From assembly GCA_027340195.1 (NCBI GenBank), contig DAHWNE010000303.1, forward strand, positions 1-9,157: a DNA stretch of 9,157 nt. Direction: 5' to 3'. The notes beneath the pieces were generated by a model, which was not told the origin of the DNA, did not search any database, and saw only the letters and a list, made by a program, of their open reading frames with translations. The translations under genes and the position numbers were made by a program. The DNA comes from Acetobacteraceae bacterium (GTDB lineage Bacteria; Pseudomonadota; Alphaproteobacteria; Acetobacterales; Acetobacteraceae). Of this stretch, positions 1 to 6,604 are shown one piece after another (position 1 is the first letter of the stretch; the number at the start of each line of letters is the position of its first letter).

Positions 1-81
1 CAGCGCGCGCAGCCGCGCGTCGTCATCGACCACCAGCACATGCGCGTCGCCCGGGATGTCGGGGGGCGGATCCGGGTCCAT
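1..81 (-). CDS. petR: Response regulator, N-terminal fragment (PetR/OmpR-like), cut by window edge
   Basis: Reading the minus strand from the ATG at 81-79 gives 27 codons that run off the left edge. The residues include AHVLVVDDDARLRAL, the typical first beta strand of a receiver domain with its acidic DDD cluster at residues 19-21, which would help bind Mg2+ beside the phospho-acceptor aspartate. The remaining receiver and DNA-binding domains are outside the window, so the output class is not visible. The start lies five bases after the stop of the upstream MarR gene, so the two are almost certainly co-transcribed. From family knowledge, a MarR regulator (PetP) and an OmpR-type response regulator (PetR) form a pair in Rhodobacter and other alphaproteobacteria. 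Assignment to PetR rests on this context, not on the 27 residues alone. Confidence 0.75.
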   Translation of the reverse strand, partial: MDPDPPPDIPGDAHVLVVDDDARLRAL

Positions 82-86
82 GGCAC

Positions 87-614
87 TCAGCCCGGGGGTG
101 GGGGCTTGTGGCGGTCCAGATAATCCCGCGCCGCGTCGTCCATGATCGCGCGCATGACTCTGCGGAATCCGTCAACGGCCCCGCCGCCGGCCGCGCGATA
201 GGCGCTGGCCAGGCGGTCGCGCTGGCGCTCGAACAGCCGCCGCTCCAGCGCGGCGCCGGACGCCGTCAGGGTCAGCAGGCGCTGGCGGCGATCGGTATGC
301 CCCTGCGCCTGCGCCACGTAGCCGCGCGCCACCAGCTCCGACAGCACGCGGGCGAGTGACTGCTTGGTGATCCGCAGCAGCCCGAGCAGGTCGGAGACGG
401 TGATGCCTGGGTTGCCGCCGATGAAATGTAGCGCCCGGTGATGCGCCCGGCCGAGTCCGAGCTCGGTCAGGATCACGTCCGCTGCGTTGGTGAAGTCGCG
501 GTAGGCGAAAAACAGCAGGTCCTGGGCGAGACGGATTTCCTCCTCGCGCAGGAACAACAGCCCGGCGCCGGCGGGCGCGGGGTCGGGCGCGGCGGGTCGG
601 GTCACCACGCTCAT
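87..614 (-). CDS. petP: MarR-family winged-helix transcriptional regulator (PetP-like)
   Basis: A 175-residue protein with the MarR layout. A helical N-terminal dimer part lies at about residues 22-55. The winged helix-turn-helix spans about 57-118, with HRALHFIGGNPGITVSDLLG leading into the recognition-helix segment RITKQSLARVLSELVARGYV and a wing around HTDRRQRLLTLT. A C-terminal dimer helix follows to about 168. The fold predicts a dimeric cytoplasmic DNA-binding protein. The tail ends in a proline run, PPPPG. It is followed five bases later by a response regulator, the petP-petR arrangement known in alphaproteobacteria. It is divergent from the FAD monooxygenase at 728, so it could also control that gene, as many MarR proteins control aromatic oxygenases; this is inference. 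No clear Shine-Dalgarno sequence lies before the ATG at 614, so a leaderless message or a GTG start two or three codons later is possible. The petP symbol rests on context and overall resemblance. Confidence 0.85.
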   Translation of the reverse strand: MSVVTRPAAPDPAPAGAGLLFLREEEIRLAQDLLFFAYRDFTNAADVILTELGLGRAHHRALHFIGGNPGITVSDLLGLLRITKQSLARVLSELVARGYVAQAQGHTDRRQRLLTLTASGAALERRLFERQRDRLASAYRAAGGGAVDGFRRVMRAIMDDAARDYLDRHKPPPPG

Positions 615-727
615 CGTGGGGTTTGCGGCGATGCGGTCATGGCTGGATGGATCATTCCCTTCTCCCCGCCGAGGCGGGTTTCGGATAGCAGACCTGGACC
701 CGGGCCGGAACCCGGCGGGAGGGACGG

Positions 728-2311
728 ATGGAACAGACCGACGTGCTGATCGTGGGCGGCGGCCCGGTGGGGCTGACCCTGGCGCTGGATCTGGGCCGAC
801 GCGGCGTGGATTGCGTGCTGATCGACCAGCGCGAGACGCCCGGGCGGCTGCCGAAGATGGAGCGCTGCAACGCCCGCAGCATGGAGATCTATCGCCGGCT
901 GGGCGTGGCCGAGGCGATCCGCGCCGCCGGCTTCCCCGCCGGACTGCCGATGGACGTGTTCATCCTGACCGCGCTCACCGCGCCGCCGCTGGTCGCGCAC
1001 CGGTACCCCTCGGTGGCGGCGTGGCGGGAACGGATCGCCGCCTGCCGCGACGGTTCGGAGCCGCTGGAACCCTATCAGCTGATCTCGCAATACACGCTCG
1101 AGCCGCTGCTGAAAGCGGCGGTGGAACGTCTGCCCGCGGTCTCGGTGCGGTTCGGCTGCGCCTATGTCTCGCACGCCCAGGACGCCGCCGGGGTGGTGGT
1201 GGCGCTGCGCGCGGGCGGGGCGGTGCGAACCCTGCGCGCGCGCTACCTGGTGGGCTGCGACGGTGGGGCGAGCCTGGTGCGGGAGCGGCTGGGCATCCGT
1301 TTGGAGGGGGAGAGCGGCGCCAGCCTGCACCAGGCGCTGTTCCGATGCGACGATCTGTTCGCCCGCATCCCTACCGGTCCGGGGCGGCACTGGCATATCG
1401 CCGACCCCGAGGGCGGGTTCATCATCGCTCAGGATGACACGCGGCATTTCAGCTATCATTGCGTCACCGACGACGCGGCGGCGGTGCCGGCGCTGTGGGA
1501 ACGGGCGGTGGCGATGCCGATCCGCTACAGCACCGAATACATCGGCCGCTGGACGCAGCGGCTGATGGTGGCGGAGCGCTTCGGCGAGGGGCGGGTGCTG
1601 CTGGCGGGCGATGCCGCGCATCTGGTGATCCCGACCGGTGGGCTGGGCATGAACACCGGGGTCGGGGATGCGATCGATCTGGGCTGGAAACTCGCCGCCA
1701 CCCTGGCCGGCTGGGGCGGACCGGGGTTGCTCGGCTCCTACGAAGCCGAGCGGCGGCCGGTGGCGCTGCGCGCGGTGCGGGCCTCCGCCGCGGCCACGCG
1801 GGGGCGGCGGCGCTGGCGGGCGCTGGTGACGCCGGGGCTGGAGCCGGGATCGGAGGCGGCGCGGGCGCTGGCCGCGCTGGCCGATATCGAGCAGCGCAAG
1901 AGCAACGATCTGCTGGGGATCGAGCTCGGCTATCGCTACGCCGGCTCGCCCATCGTCGCCACCGGGCCGGACGACGTGCCTGACCCCGACCGGTGGGAAT
2001 ACGTGCCGGACGCCAGACCCGGGGCGCGCCTGCCGCATATGTGGCGCGCCGACGGGACCGCAGTGCAGGACGCGCTGGAGCCGGGGTTCACCCTGCTGCG
2101 GCTGGCCGGGGCCGAGGGGTCTGGGGCAGCACTGGCGGCGGCGTTCGCGGCGCTGGGGGCGAAGCTGGCGGAATGCACGATGCCCGAGCCCGCGCTGCGC
2201 GAGGTTTATGGCGCCGCCTGGCTACTTCTGCGCCCGGACCTGCATATCGCTTGGCGCGGGGAGACCCCGCCAGGGGCCGCACTGGCCCGTCGCGTCACCG
2301 GCCACGGGTGA
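728..2311 (+). CDS. FAD-dependent aromatic monooxygenase (PheA/TfdB/MhpA-type)
   Basis: A 527-residue class A flavoprotein hydroxylase (PF01494 type). Family members use NAD(P)H and O2 to hydroxylate a ring substrate, often a phenol or hydroxyphenyl acid. The dinucleotide-binding glycines are GGGPVG at residues 10-15, with an acidic residue ending the second strand (LIDQR, 31-35). The DG motif is GCDGG at 176-180. The GD motif is AGDAAH at 293-298, followed by PTGGLGMNTGVGDAIDLGWK, the classic FAD-ribityl segment. A C-terminal thioredoxin-like tail contains RPDLHIAWRG (502-511), a signature of the phenol hydroxylase/MhpA subgroup. Length fits the family and no lesion is visible. The ATG is preceded by a GGGAGGGA ribosome site at 717-724. 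It is alone between divergent petP and the separately promoted ilvE. The substrate cannot be read from sequence; no ring-cleavage or ferredoxin genes are nearby. Confidence 0.88.
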   Translation: MEQTDVLIVGGGPVGLTLALDLGRRGVDCVLIDQRETPGRLPKMERCNARSMEIYRRLGVAEAIRAAGFPAGLPMDVFILTALTAPPLVAHRYPSVAAWRERIAACRDGSEPLEPYQLISQYTLEPLLKAAVERLPAVSVRFGCAYVSHAQDAAGVVVALRAGGAVRTLRARYLVGCDGGASLVRERLGIRLEGESGASLHQALFRCDDLFARIPTGPGRHWHIADPEGGFIIAQDDTRHFSYHCVTDDAAAVPALWERAVAMPIRYSTEYIGRWTQRLMVAERFGEGRVLLAGDAAHLVIPTGGLGMNTGVGDAIDLGWKLAATLAGWGGPGLLGSYEAERRPVALRAVRASAAATRGRRRWRALVTPGLEPGSEAARALAALADIEQRKSNDLLGIELGYRYAGSPIVATGPDDVPDPDRWEYVPDARPGARLPHMWRADGTAVQDALEPGFTLLRLAGAEGSGAALAAAFAALGAKLAECTMPEPALREVYGAAWLLLRPDLHIAWRGETPPGAALARRVTGHG

Positions 2312-2359
2312 GTGGCGTGGTAGACATGGCAGGCATCCTTCCATTTTCCGGCAGGGTTG

Positions 2360-2386
2360 TTGACGTATTTTTCCGGGTGTTATAGA
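2360..2386 (+). promoter_or_regulatory. Probable sigma70-type promoter of ilvE
   Basis: TTGACG at 2360-2365 resembles a -35 box and TATAGA at 2381-2386 a -10 box, with a 15-nt spacer that is a little short. Using the overlapping TTGTTG at 2357-2362 instead gives 18 nt. This AT-rich patch stands out in a very GC-rich window. Transcription would start near 2393, leaving a leader of about 36 nt that contains the ribosome site. It makes ilvE independent of the monooxygenase upstream. Confidence 0.6.
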
Positions 2387-2390
2387 CCCG
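2374..2390. promoter_or_regulatory. Inverted repeat overlapping the ilvE -10 box, candidate operator
   Basis: CGGGT at 2374-2378 and ACCCG at 2386-2390 are perfect inverted arms around the 7-nt centre GTTATAG, which carries most of the -10 element. A 17-bp dyad placed over a -10 box is where a repressor dimer would block RNA polymerase. The regulator is unknown. PetP is encoded nearby, but a matching dyad was not found in the petP/monooxygenase intergenic region. Confidence 0.4.
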
Positions 2391-2415
2391 ACGGTGCTAC
2401 ACGAAAGAATATTAC

Positions 2416-2421
2416 AAGGAG
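2416..2421 (+). promoter_or_regulatory. Ribosome binding site of ilvE, fixes the start at 2429
   Basis: AAGGAG lies 7 nt before ATG 2429 and is close to the anti-Shine-Dalgarno complement. It decides the start: the frame is open upstream to 2357, but that extension would run through the promoter and has no ribosome site. Confidence 0.8.
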
Positions 2422-2428
2422 CGCCCCG

Positions 2429-3328
2429 ATGGCCCTGGTTCCCTTCGACGACCGTGACGGCTTCATCTGGTGGGACGGCAAGCTGATCCCCTGGCGGGAC
2501 GCCAAGCTGCACGTGCTCTCGCACGGGCTGCACTACGCCTCGGCGGTATTCGAGGGCGAGCGCGCCTATGCCGGCAACATCTTTCGCTTGCGCGCGCACA
2601 CCGACCGCCTCATCAACTCGGGGCGCATCCTGGGCTTCGAGATCCCGTTCACCGCCGATCAGATCGACGCCGCCTGCATCGAGACGCTGGCCGCGAACAA
2701 CCTGACCGACGCCTACGTGCGCCCGATCGCCTGGCGCGGGACCGAGATGCTGGCAGTCTCGGCGCAGCACACCACCATCCATCTGGCGATCGCGGTCTGG
2801 CCCTGGCCGAGCTATTTCGGCGGCGACCGCATGGCCGGCATCCGGCTGGGGCTGGCGGAGTGGCGCCGCCCGGCGCCACAGACCGCCCCGGTCGCGGCCA
2901 AGGCCACCGGGCTTTACATGATCGGCACGCTCTCCAAGCACAAAGCCGAGGCCGAGGGCTTCGCCGACGCGCTGATGCTGGACTGGCGCGGCCTGGTGGC
3001 GGAGGCCACCGGGGCCAACATCTTCTTCGCCATCGACGGGGTGCTGCACACGCCGACGCCGGATTGCTTCCTGGACGGGATCACCCGGCGGTCGGTGATG
3101 GCGCTGGCGCGGCACCGGCAGATCCAGGTGGTGGAGCGCGCCATCCGCCCCGAGGAGATGGGCCAGGCACAGGAGGCCTTCCTGGCCGGCACCGCGGCGG
3201 AGGTCACGCCGCTCCGCGCCATCGGCAATATCGGATTCACCCCGGGGCGGATCACCGAGACCCTGATGGCGGATTACGACGCGCTGGTGCGCAAATCCCC
3301 CGACGAGGTGGCGCGGGTGGTGGCCTGA
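2429..3328 (+). CDS. ilvE: Branched-chain amino acid aminotransferase (class IV, PLP)
   Basis: A 299-residue fold-type IV aminotransferase that interconverts leucine, isoleucine and valine with their 2-oxo acids, using glutamate/2-oxoglutarate. The family signs are clear. SHGLHYASAVFEGERAY (31-47) is the N-terminal substrate loop. K158 in APVAAKATGLYMIG is the expected Schiff-base lysine. AEATGANIFF (191-200) contains E192, the pyridine-nitrogen partner. FLDGITRRSV (214-223) and GTAAEVTP (254-261) form the phosphate and substrate contacts. Length matches IlvE (about 300). The start is set by AAGGAG at 2416-2421. The gene has its own promoter with a dyad. A PLP class IV relative such as D-amino acid transaminase is less likely given the length and the FEG motif. 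The lyase two genes downstream would fit leucine breakdown, but biosynthetic use is equally possible. Confidence 0.92.
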   Translation: MALVPFDDRDGFIWWDGKLIPWRDAKLHVLSHGLHYASAVFEGERAYAGNIFRLRAHTDRLINSGRILGFEIPFTADQIDAACIETLAANNLTDAYVRPIAWRGTEMLAVSAQHTTIHLAIAVWPWPSYFGGDRMAGIRLGLAEWRRPAPQTAPVAAKATGLYMIGTLSKHKAEAEGFADALMLDWRGLVAEATGANIFFAIDGVLHTPTPDCFLDGITRRSVMALARHRQIQVVERAIRPEEMGQAQEAFLAGTAAEVTPLRAIGNIGFTPGRITETLMADYDALVRKSPDEVARVVA

Positions 3329-3370
3329 ACGCCTCTTGCTCCGCCGCCGTCCCGGACGCAGCATCCGCGC

Positions 3371-4258
3371 ATGTGGTTCGACCCGCCCCGCCCGATCGCC
3401 TCCCGCCTGCTCACCCGAATGCCGGCTGCATTCCGGCGCCCGGAGCGCAGCGAATGGTCCGCCGCCAACCGGCCGGGCGTGGCGGTGGATTGTTTCCTGG
3501 AAGGCCCCGCCTACGACGCGGCGGGCCGGCTCTGCGTGGTGGATATCCCGTTCGGACGGGTGTTCCGCATCGACCAGGGACGGTGGGAGCTGCTGGCCGA
3601 GTACGACGGCTGGCCGAACGGGCTGAAGGTGCTGCCCGACCAGACCCTGCTGATCGCCGACTACAAGCGCGGGCTGGTCGGGCTCGACCCTGCCACCGGC
3701 CAGCCGCGCCCGGTGCTGGCCAGCGTGGGCTCGGAAGGGTTCAAGGGGCTGAATGACCTCACCCTGCACCGCGACGGGTCCGTGCTGTTCACCGACCAGG
3801 GGCAGACCGGCTTGCAGGACCCCAGCGGGCGGGTGTGGCGCCGCCATGCCGACGGGCGGTTGGAGCGGCTGCTGGGCACCGGGCCGAGCCCGAATGGGAT
3901 CGCGCTGAACCGGGCTGAGACCCATTGCTACGTGGCGATGACGCGCAGCTGCGAGGTCTGGCGCTTCCTGCTGCGCGACGACGCGGTGGTGGGCAAGGCA
4001 CAATGCTTCGCCCGGGTGCCGCCCGGCACCTCCGGCCCCGACGGGCTGGCGGTGGATGCGGCGGACCGGCTCTATATCGCCAACCCTGGCCATGGCTGCG
4101 TCTGGGTGGTGGAACCGGACGGGCGGCCGCTGTGGCGCATCGACAGCTGCGCCGGCAAGCACATCACCAACTGCGCGCTGACGCCGGATGGAGCCGCGCT
4201 GGTGATGACCGAATCCGCCACCGGCAGCATCCTGATCGCGGAGCTCCCCGCCCGATGA
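3371..4258 (+). CDS. SMP-30/gluconolactonase/LRE-family lactonase-like protein
   Basis: A 295-residue six-bladed beta-propeller of the SMP-30 (regucalcin/gluconolactonase) family. Family members open sugar or other lactones using one divalent metal. Expected metal and substrate residues are present at near-standard spacing: E44 (FLEGPAYD), N128 (LNDLTLHRDG), N175 (SPNGIALN) and D224 (GPDGLAVDA). Repeated hydrophobic strands followed by DG or D turns mark the blades. The N-terminus is about 25 residues longer than in animal SMP-30 and has no signal peptide, so the protein is probably cytoplasmic. ATG 3371 lacks a clear Shine-Dalgarno sequence; M17 is an alternative start with no better site. 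It begins 42 bp after ilvE, probably in the same transcript, and its stop overlaps the lyase start as ATGA, so translation is likely coupled. The natural lactone is unknown. Confidence 0.85.
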   Translation: MWFDPPRPIASRLLTRMPAAFRRPERSEWSAANRPGVAVDCFLEGPAYDAAGRLCVVDIPFGRVFRIDQGRWELLAEYDGWPNGLKVLPDQTLLIADYKRGLVGLDPATGQPRPVLASVGSEGFKGLNDLTLHRDGSVLFTDQGQTGLQDPSGRVWRRHADGRLERLLGTGPSPNGIALNRAETHCYVAMTRSCEVWRFLLRDDAVVGKAQCFARVPPGTSGPDGLAVDAADRLYIANPGHGCVWVVEPDGRPLWRIDSCAGKHITNCALTPDGAALVMTESATGSILIAELPAR

Positions 4259-5175
4259 GCGAATACGTCAATATCTGCGAGGTTGGCCCGCGCGATGGGC
4301 TGCAGATCGCGGCCACCCGCATGAGCACCGATGACAAGCTGGCCTGGATCGCCGCCATGGCGGCGGCCGGCGTGCGCGAGATCGAAGTCGGCAGCTTCGT
4401 GCCGCCGCGGGTCATTCCGCAGATGGCGGATACCGAGGAGGTGGTGCGCCGGGCGGTGGAGATCCCCGGACTCACGGTGATCGCGCTGGTGCCGAACCTG
4501 CGCGGGGCGCAGAACGCCTACAACGCCGGCGCGCACAAGATCAGCGTGCCGGTCTCGGTCAGCGAGGGCCACTCGCGCGCCAACCTCAACCGCACCCCGG
4601 CCGAAAGCATCGTCGAGGTCGGCCGGCTGATGGACTGGGTGAAGGCGCAGCCGCGGCGGATGGAAGTGATCGCCGGAGCCTCCACCGCCTTCGGCTGCTC
4701 GATCGACGGGGTGGTGCCGACATCCCAGGTGGTGGCGCTGTGCACCGGCCTCGCCGCCGCCGGGGTGGACAAGATCATGCTGGCCGACACCGTGGGCTAT
4801 GGCCACCCGAAGCAGATCCGCGAGGTGGTGCGGGCGGTGCGGGCGGCGATCGGTCCCGTGCTCTATGGGCTGCACCTGCACGACACGCTGGGCATGGGCA
4901 TCGCCAACGCGCTGGCTGGGCTGGACGAGGGCATCCGCGCCTTCGATTCCTGCCTCGGCGGGCTGGGCGGATGCCCCTACGCGCCCGGTGCCTCGGGCAA
5001 CGTGGTGACCGAGGACCTGGTTTTCATGCTCGAGAGCATGGGCTTTTCCACCGGGATCGACCTGCCGAAGCTGCTGGTGGCGCGGGAACGGCTGCACGCC
5101 GGGCTTCCGGCCGAGCCGCTGCACGGGCAGCTGCCGAAGGCGGGCATCCCCCGCACCTTCCGCGCCGCGGCATAG
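4255..5175 (+). CDS. Hydroxymethylglutaryl-CoA lyase family protein
   Basis: A 306-residue TIM-barrel lyase of the HMGL-like family, which also includes isopropylmalate and citramalate synthases. HMG-CoA lyase cleaves HMG-CoA to acetyl-CoA and acetoacetate, the last step of leucine breakdown. Key residues are visible: R13-D14 in EVGPRDGLQ (catalytic Arg and metal Asp), the FVPPRVIPQMAD segment (48-59), metal ligands H207 and H209 in LHLHDT, and the signature GLGGCPYAPGASGN (236-249) with catalytic C240 and metal ligand N249. ATG 4255 overlaps the lactonase stop (ATGA). The same frame is open upstream inside the lactonase gene, but that part is a shadow. The 94-115 region (HKISVPVSVSEGHSRANLNR) differs from the animal enzyme (which has a GAASE-type sequence), so a different 3-hydroxy-3-methylacyl-CoA substrate cannot be excluded. 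Confidence 0.88.
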   Translation: MSEYVNICEVGPRDGLQIAATRMSTDDKLAWIAAMAAAGVREIEVGSFVPPRVIPQMADTEEVVRRAVEIPGLTVIALVPNLRGAQNAYNAGAHKISVPVSVSEGHSRANLNRTPAESIVEVGRLMDWVKAQPRRMEVIAGASTAFGCSIDGVVPTSQVVALCTGLAAAGVDKIMLADTVGYGHPKQIREVVRAVRAAIGPVLYGLHLHDTLGMGIANALAGLDEGIRAFDSCLGGLGGCPYAPGASGNVVTEDLVFMLESMGFSTGIDLPKLLVARERLHAGLPAEPLHGQLPKAGIPRTFRAAA

Positions 5176-5183
5176 CGGGGCGA

Positions 5184-5219
5184 CGCCGCGCCGTAACCTT
5201 TCCTCCCGCCGCGCCGTAA
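5184..5219 (+). repeat. Pair of 13-bp direct repeats, 23 bp apart
   Basis: CGCCGCGCCGTAA occurs at 5184-5196 and again at 5207-5219, start to start 23 bp, about two helix turns. The end of each copy contributes to the proposed -35 (GTAACC) and -10 (CGTA) elements of the DUF692 promoter. The pair may be a by-product of the two promoter boxes, a small duplication, or a tandem regulator site. In this GC-rich context the GCCGCGCC core alone would not be remarkable; the shared GTAA extension is. Confidence 0.5.
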
Positions 5220-5220
5220 A
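5193..5220 (+). promoter_or_regulatory. Probable ECF sigma factor promoter of the DUF692-DoxX operon
   Basis: GTAACC at 5193-5198, a 16-nt spacer, then CGTAAA at 5215-5220. ECF promoters usually have an AAC-containing -35 and a CGT/CGA -10. The recalled consensus for Caulobacter SigF, which controls DUF2282/DUF692/DoxX operons, is GTAACC-N16-CGAA, so this matches all but one base of that pattern. The expected start near 5225-5228 would leave a 16-20 nt leader that still contains the ribosome site at 5232-5238. It would make this operon part of an envelope, heavy-metal or redox stress regulon. The sigma factor gene is not in the window. Confidence 0.6.
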
Positions 5221-5231
5221 GGCCGGGTGGA

Positions 5232-5238
5232 AGGGGAG
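5232..5238 (+). promoter_or_regulatory. Ribosome binding site of the DUF692 gene, favours ATG 5244
   Basis: AGGGGAG ends 5 nt before ATG 5244. The in-frame GTG at 5238 overlaps the last base of this site, so the ATG is the better start. Confidence 0.7.
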
Positions 5239-5243
5239 TGCCG

Positions 5244-6122
5244 ATGGATCAGGCGTGGGCGACGAGCGGGACCGGAGGGGAGCCCGACCTCTGCGATTGC
5301 GCGGGCATCGGGCTTCGGTTCCCCCATCACGAGGCGTTCCTGACCGCCCCGCCCACCGTCGCGCTGGTGGAGGTTCATTCCGAGAACTACCTGGTCGGAC
5401 CGGCGCGGGCAGTGCTCGAGGCGGTGCGGGCGGATTTCCCCGTCTCTCTGCACAGCGTCGCTCTGTCGCTCGGCTCGGCCGACGGGCCGGACCCGCGGCA
5501 CCTGGCCCGCCTGGCCGCGCTTACCCGGGAGATCGAACCGGCGCTGGTCTCGGAGCATCTGGCCTGGGGCGCAATCGACCACGCCGCGCTGGCCGACCTG
5601 CTGCCGCTGCCGCTCACCGAGGAGAGCCTCGGGATCGTCGCCCGCAACGTGGCGCGGGCGCAGGAGGCGATGGGGCGCCGGCTGCTGATCGAAAACCCGG
5701 CCACCTATCTGCAATTCGCCCATTCCACCATTCCCGAGACCGCGTTCCTGACGGAACTGGCGGCGCGCACCGGCTGCGGGCTGATCTGCGACGTGAACAA
5801 CATCTTCGTCAGCTGCACCAACCATGGTTGGGAGCCCGCGGCCTATCTGGCCGGGTTTCCCGCCGCGGCAGTGGGCGAGTATCACCTGGCCGGACACAGC
5901 GCCGCCGCGGACGACGCCGCCGGGCTGTTGCTGGACACCCATGACCGCAGCGTCGCCGCGCCGGTCTGGGCGCTCTACTGCGCCGCGCTGGCGCGGATCG
6001 GGCCGCGGCCGACCATCATCGAATGGGATGCCGCCATCCCGTCGCTCGACACGCTGCTGGCCGAGGCCGCCATCGCCCGCCGCGCGCTTGCCGACGCCTG
6101 TATCCCAGGGAGCCCCCGATGA
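5244..6122 (+). CDS. DUF692/MNIO-family enzyme (multinuclear non-heme iron-dependent oxidase, BufB-like)
   Basis: A 292-residue TIM-barrel of the DUF692 (MNIO) family. Characterised members (MbnB, TglH, BufB types) use a multinuclear iron centre and O2 to modify residues, often cysteines, in ribosomal peptides. Conserved blocks: GIGLRFPHH (21-29), EVHSENY (43-49), SLHSVALSLGS (68-78), SEHLAW (103-108), LPLPLTEESL (120-129), LLIENPATY (147-155), CDVNNIFVS (182-190), EYHLAGHS (212-219), DTHD (231-234) and IIEWD (258-262). The His, Asp, Asn and Glu in these blocks are candidate iron ligands, so the site looks intact. It follows a probable ECF promoter and overlaps the DoxX gene by ATGA, as in bufferin/gig-type operons. 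It differs in having no DUF2282 precursor upstream and no DUF2063 partner. The in-frame GTG 5238 is a weaker alternative start. The substrate is unknown. Confidence 0.9.
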   Translation: MDQAWATSGTGGEPDLCDCAGIGLRFPHHEAFLTAPPTVALVEVHSENYLVGPARAVLEAVRADFPVSLHSVALSLGSADGPDPRHLARLAALTREIEPALVSEHLAWGAIDHAALADLLPLPLTEESLGIVARNVARAQEAMGRRLLIENPATYLQFAHSTIPETAFLTELAARTGCGLICDVNNIFVSCTNHGWEPAAYLAGFPAAAVGEYHLAGHSAAADDAAGLLLDTHDRSVAAPVWALYCAALARIGPRPTIIEWDAAIPSLDTLLAEAAIARRALADACIPGSPR

Positions 6123-6574
6123 GCACCACCGGCTTTTCCCGCCGGCCCGGACTGGCCGGCAACGTGATCGGCCTGTTCGAGCTGATCCCGTACTGGCTGG
6201 TGGCGCTGACGGCACGGGTGGCGCTGGCAAAGGTGTTCTATTCCTCGGCGCAGACGCATCTGCTGAGCTGGAGCACCACGCTTTACCTGTTCGCGAACAG
6301 CTATCACGTGCCGCTGCTGCCGCCGACCTTTGCCGCCTACATGGCGGTAACCCTGGAAATCACCATGCCGCCGCTGTTGCTGCTGGGTCTCGCCACGCGG
6401 TTTGCCGCGCTGGCGCTGTTCGGCATGACGGCGGTGATCGAGATCTTCGTCTATCCGATGGCATGGCCCACGCATATCCAATGGGCGGCGATGATGCTGG
6501 TGCTGATGTCGCAGGGCGCTGGCGCGCTGTCGCTGGACGCGCTGATCGCGCGTTGGATGAACCGCCGCCCTTGA
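6119..6574 (+). CDS. DoxX-family membrane protein (BufD/GigT-like)
   Basis: A 151-residue inner-membrane protein with four likely transmembrane helices, at about 22-41, 70-91, 95-112 and 119-136. The LFANSYHVPLLPP segment (57-69), TLEITMPPLLLLGLATR (78-94) and VYPMAWPTHIQWA (111-123) follow the pattern of DoxX proteins found beside DUF692 enzymes. Their role is thought to be redox- or metal-linked but is not settled. The ATG at 6119 overlaps the DUF692 stop as ATGA, with CAGGGAG at 6106-6112 as ribosome site, so the two proteins are probably made in linked amounts. The same frame is open 32 codons upstream within the DUF692 gene, but that part has no family resemblance. No cysteine is present, so thiol chemistry by this protein itself is unlikely. 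Confidence 0.87.
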   Translation: MSTTGFSRRPGLAGNVIGLFELIPYWLVALTARVALAKVFYSSAQTHLLSWSTTLYLFANSYHVPLLPPTFAAYMAVTLEITMPPLLLLGLATRFAALALFGMTAVIEIFVYPMAWPTHIQWAAMMLVLMSQGAGALSLDALIARWMNRRP

Positions 6575-6604
6575 TCCCCTCGTACCATCGAAAGGACCAC
6601 CGCC

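Noticed and set aside
665..678. CCCGCC-GA-GGCGGG inverted repeat between petP and the monooxygenase
   Set aside because: The 2-nt centre cannot form a normal hairpin loop and such GC palindromes are common here; a regulator site cannot be argued from it alone.
611..2038. 475-codon minus-strand frame opposite the monooxygenase
   Set aside because: Low-complexity Arg/His/Pro/Gln composition and full overlap with a strongly supported gene mark it as a shadow.
2357..2428. Upstream extension of ilvE from 2357
   Set aside because: It would run through the promoter and has no ribosome site; AAGGAG at 2416-2421 supports ATG 2429.
2222..4162. 646-codon open frame on the minus strand opposite ilvE and the lactonase
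   Set aside because: It is antisense to two clear genes, rich in R, H, P, G and Q with no domain, as expected for the mirror of GC-rich codons.
5197..5222. CCTTT/AAAGG arms as a possible terminator after the lyase gene
   Set aside because: Only 5 bp with a 16-nt loop and no T-run; the same bases are better explained as part of the ECF-type promoter.
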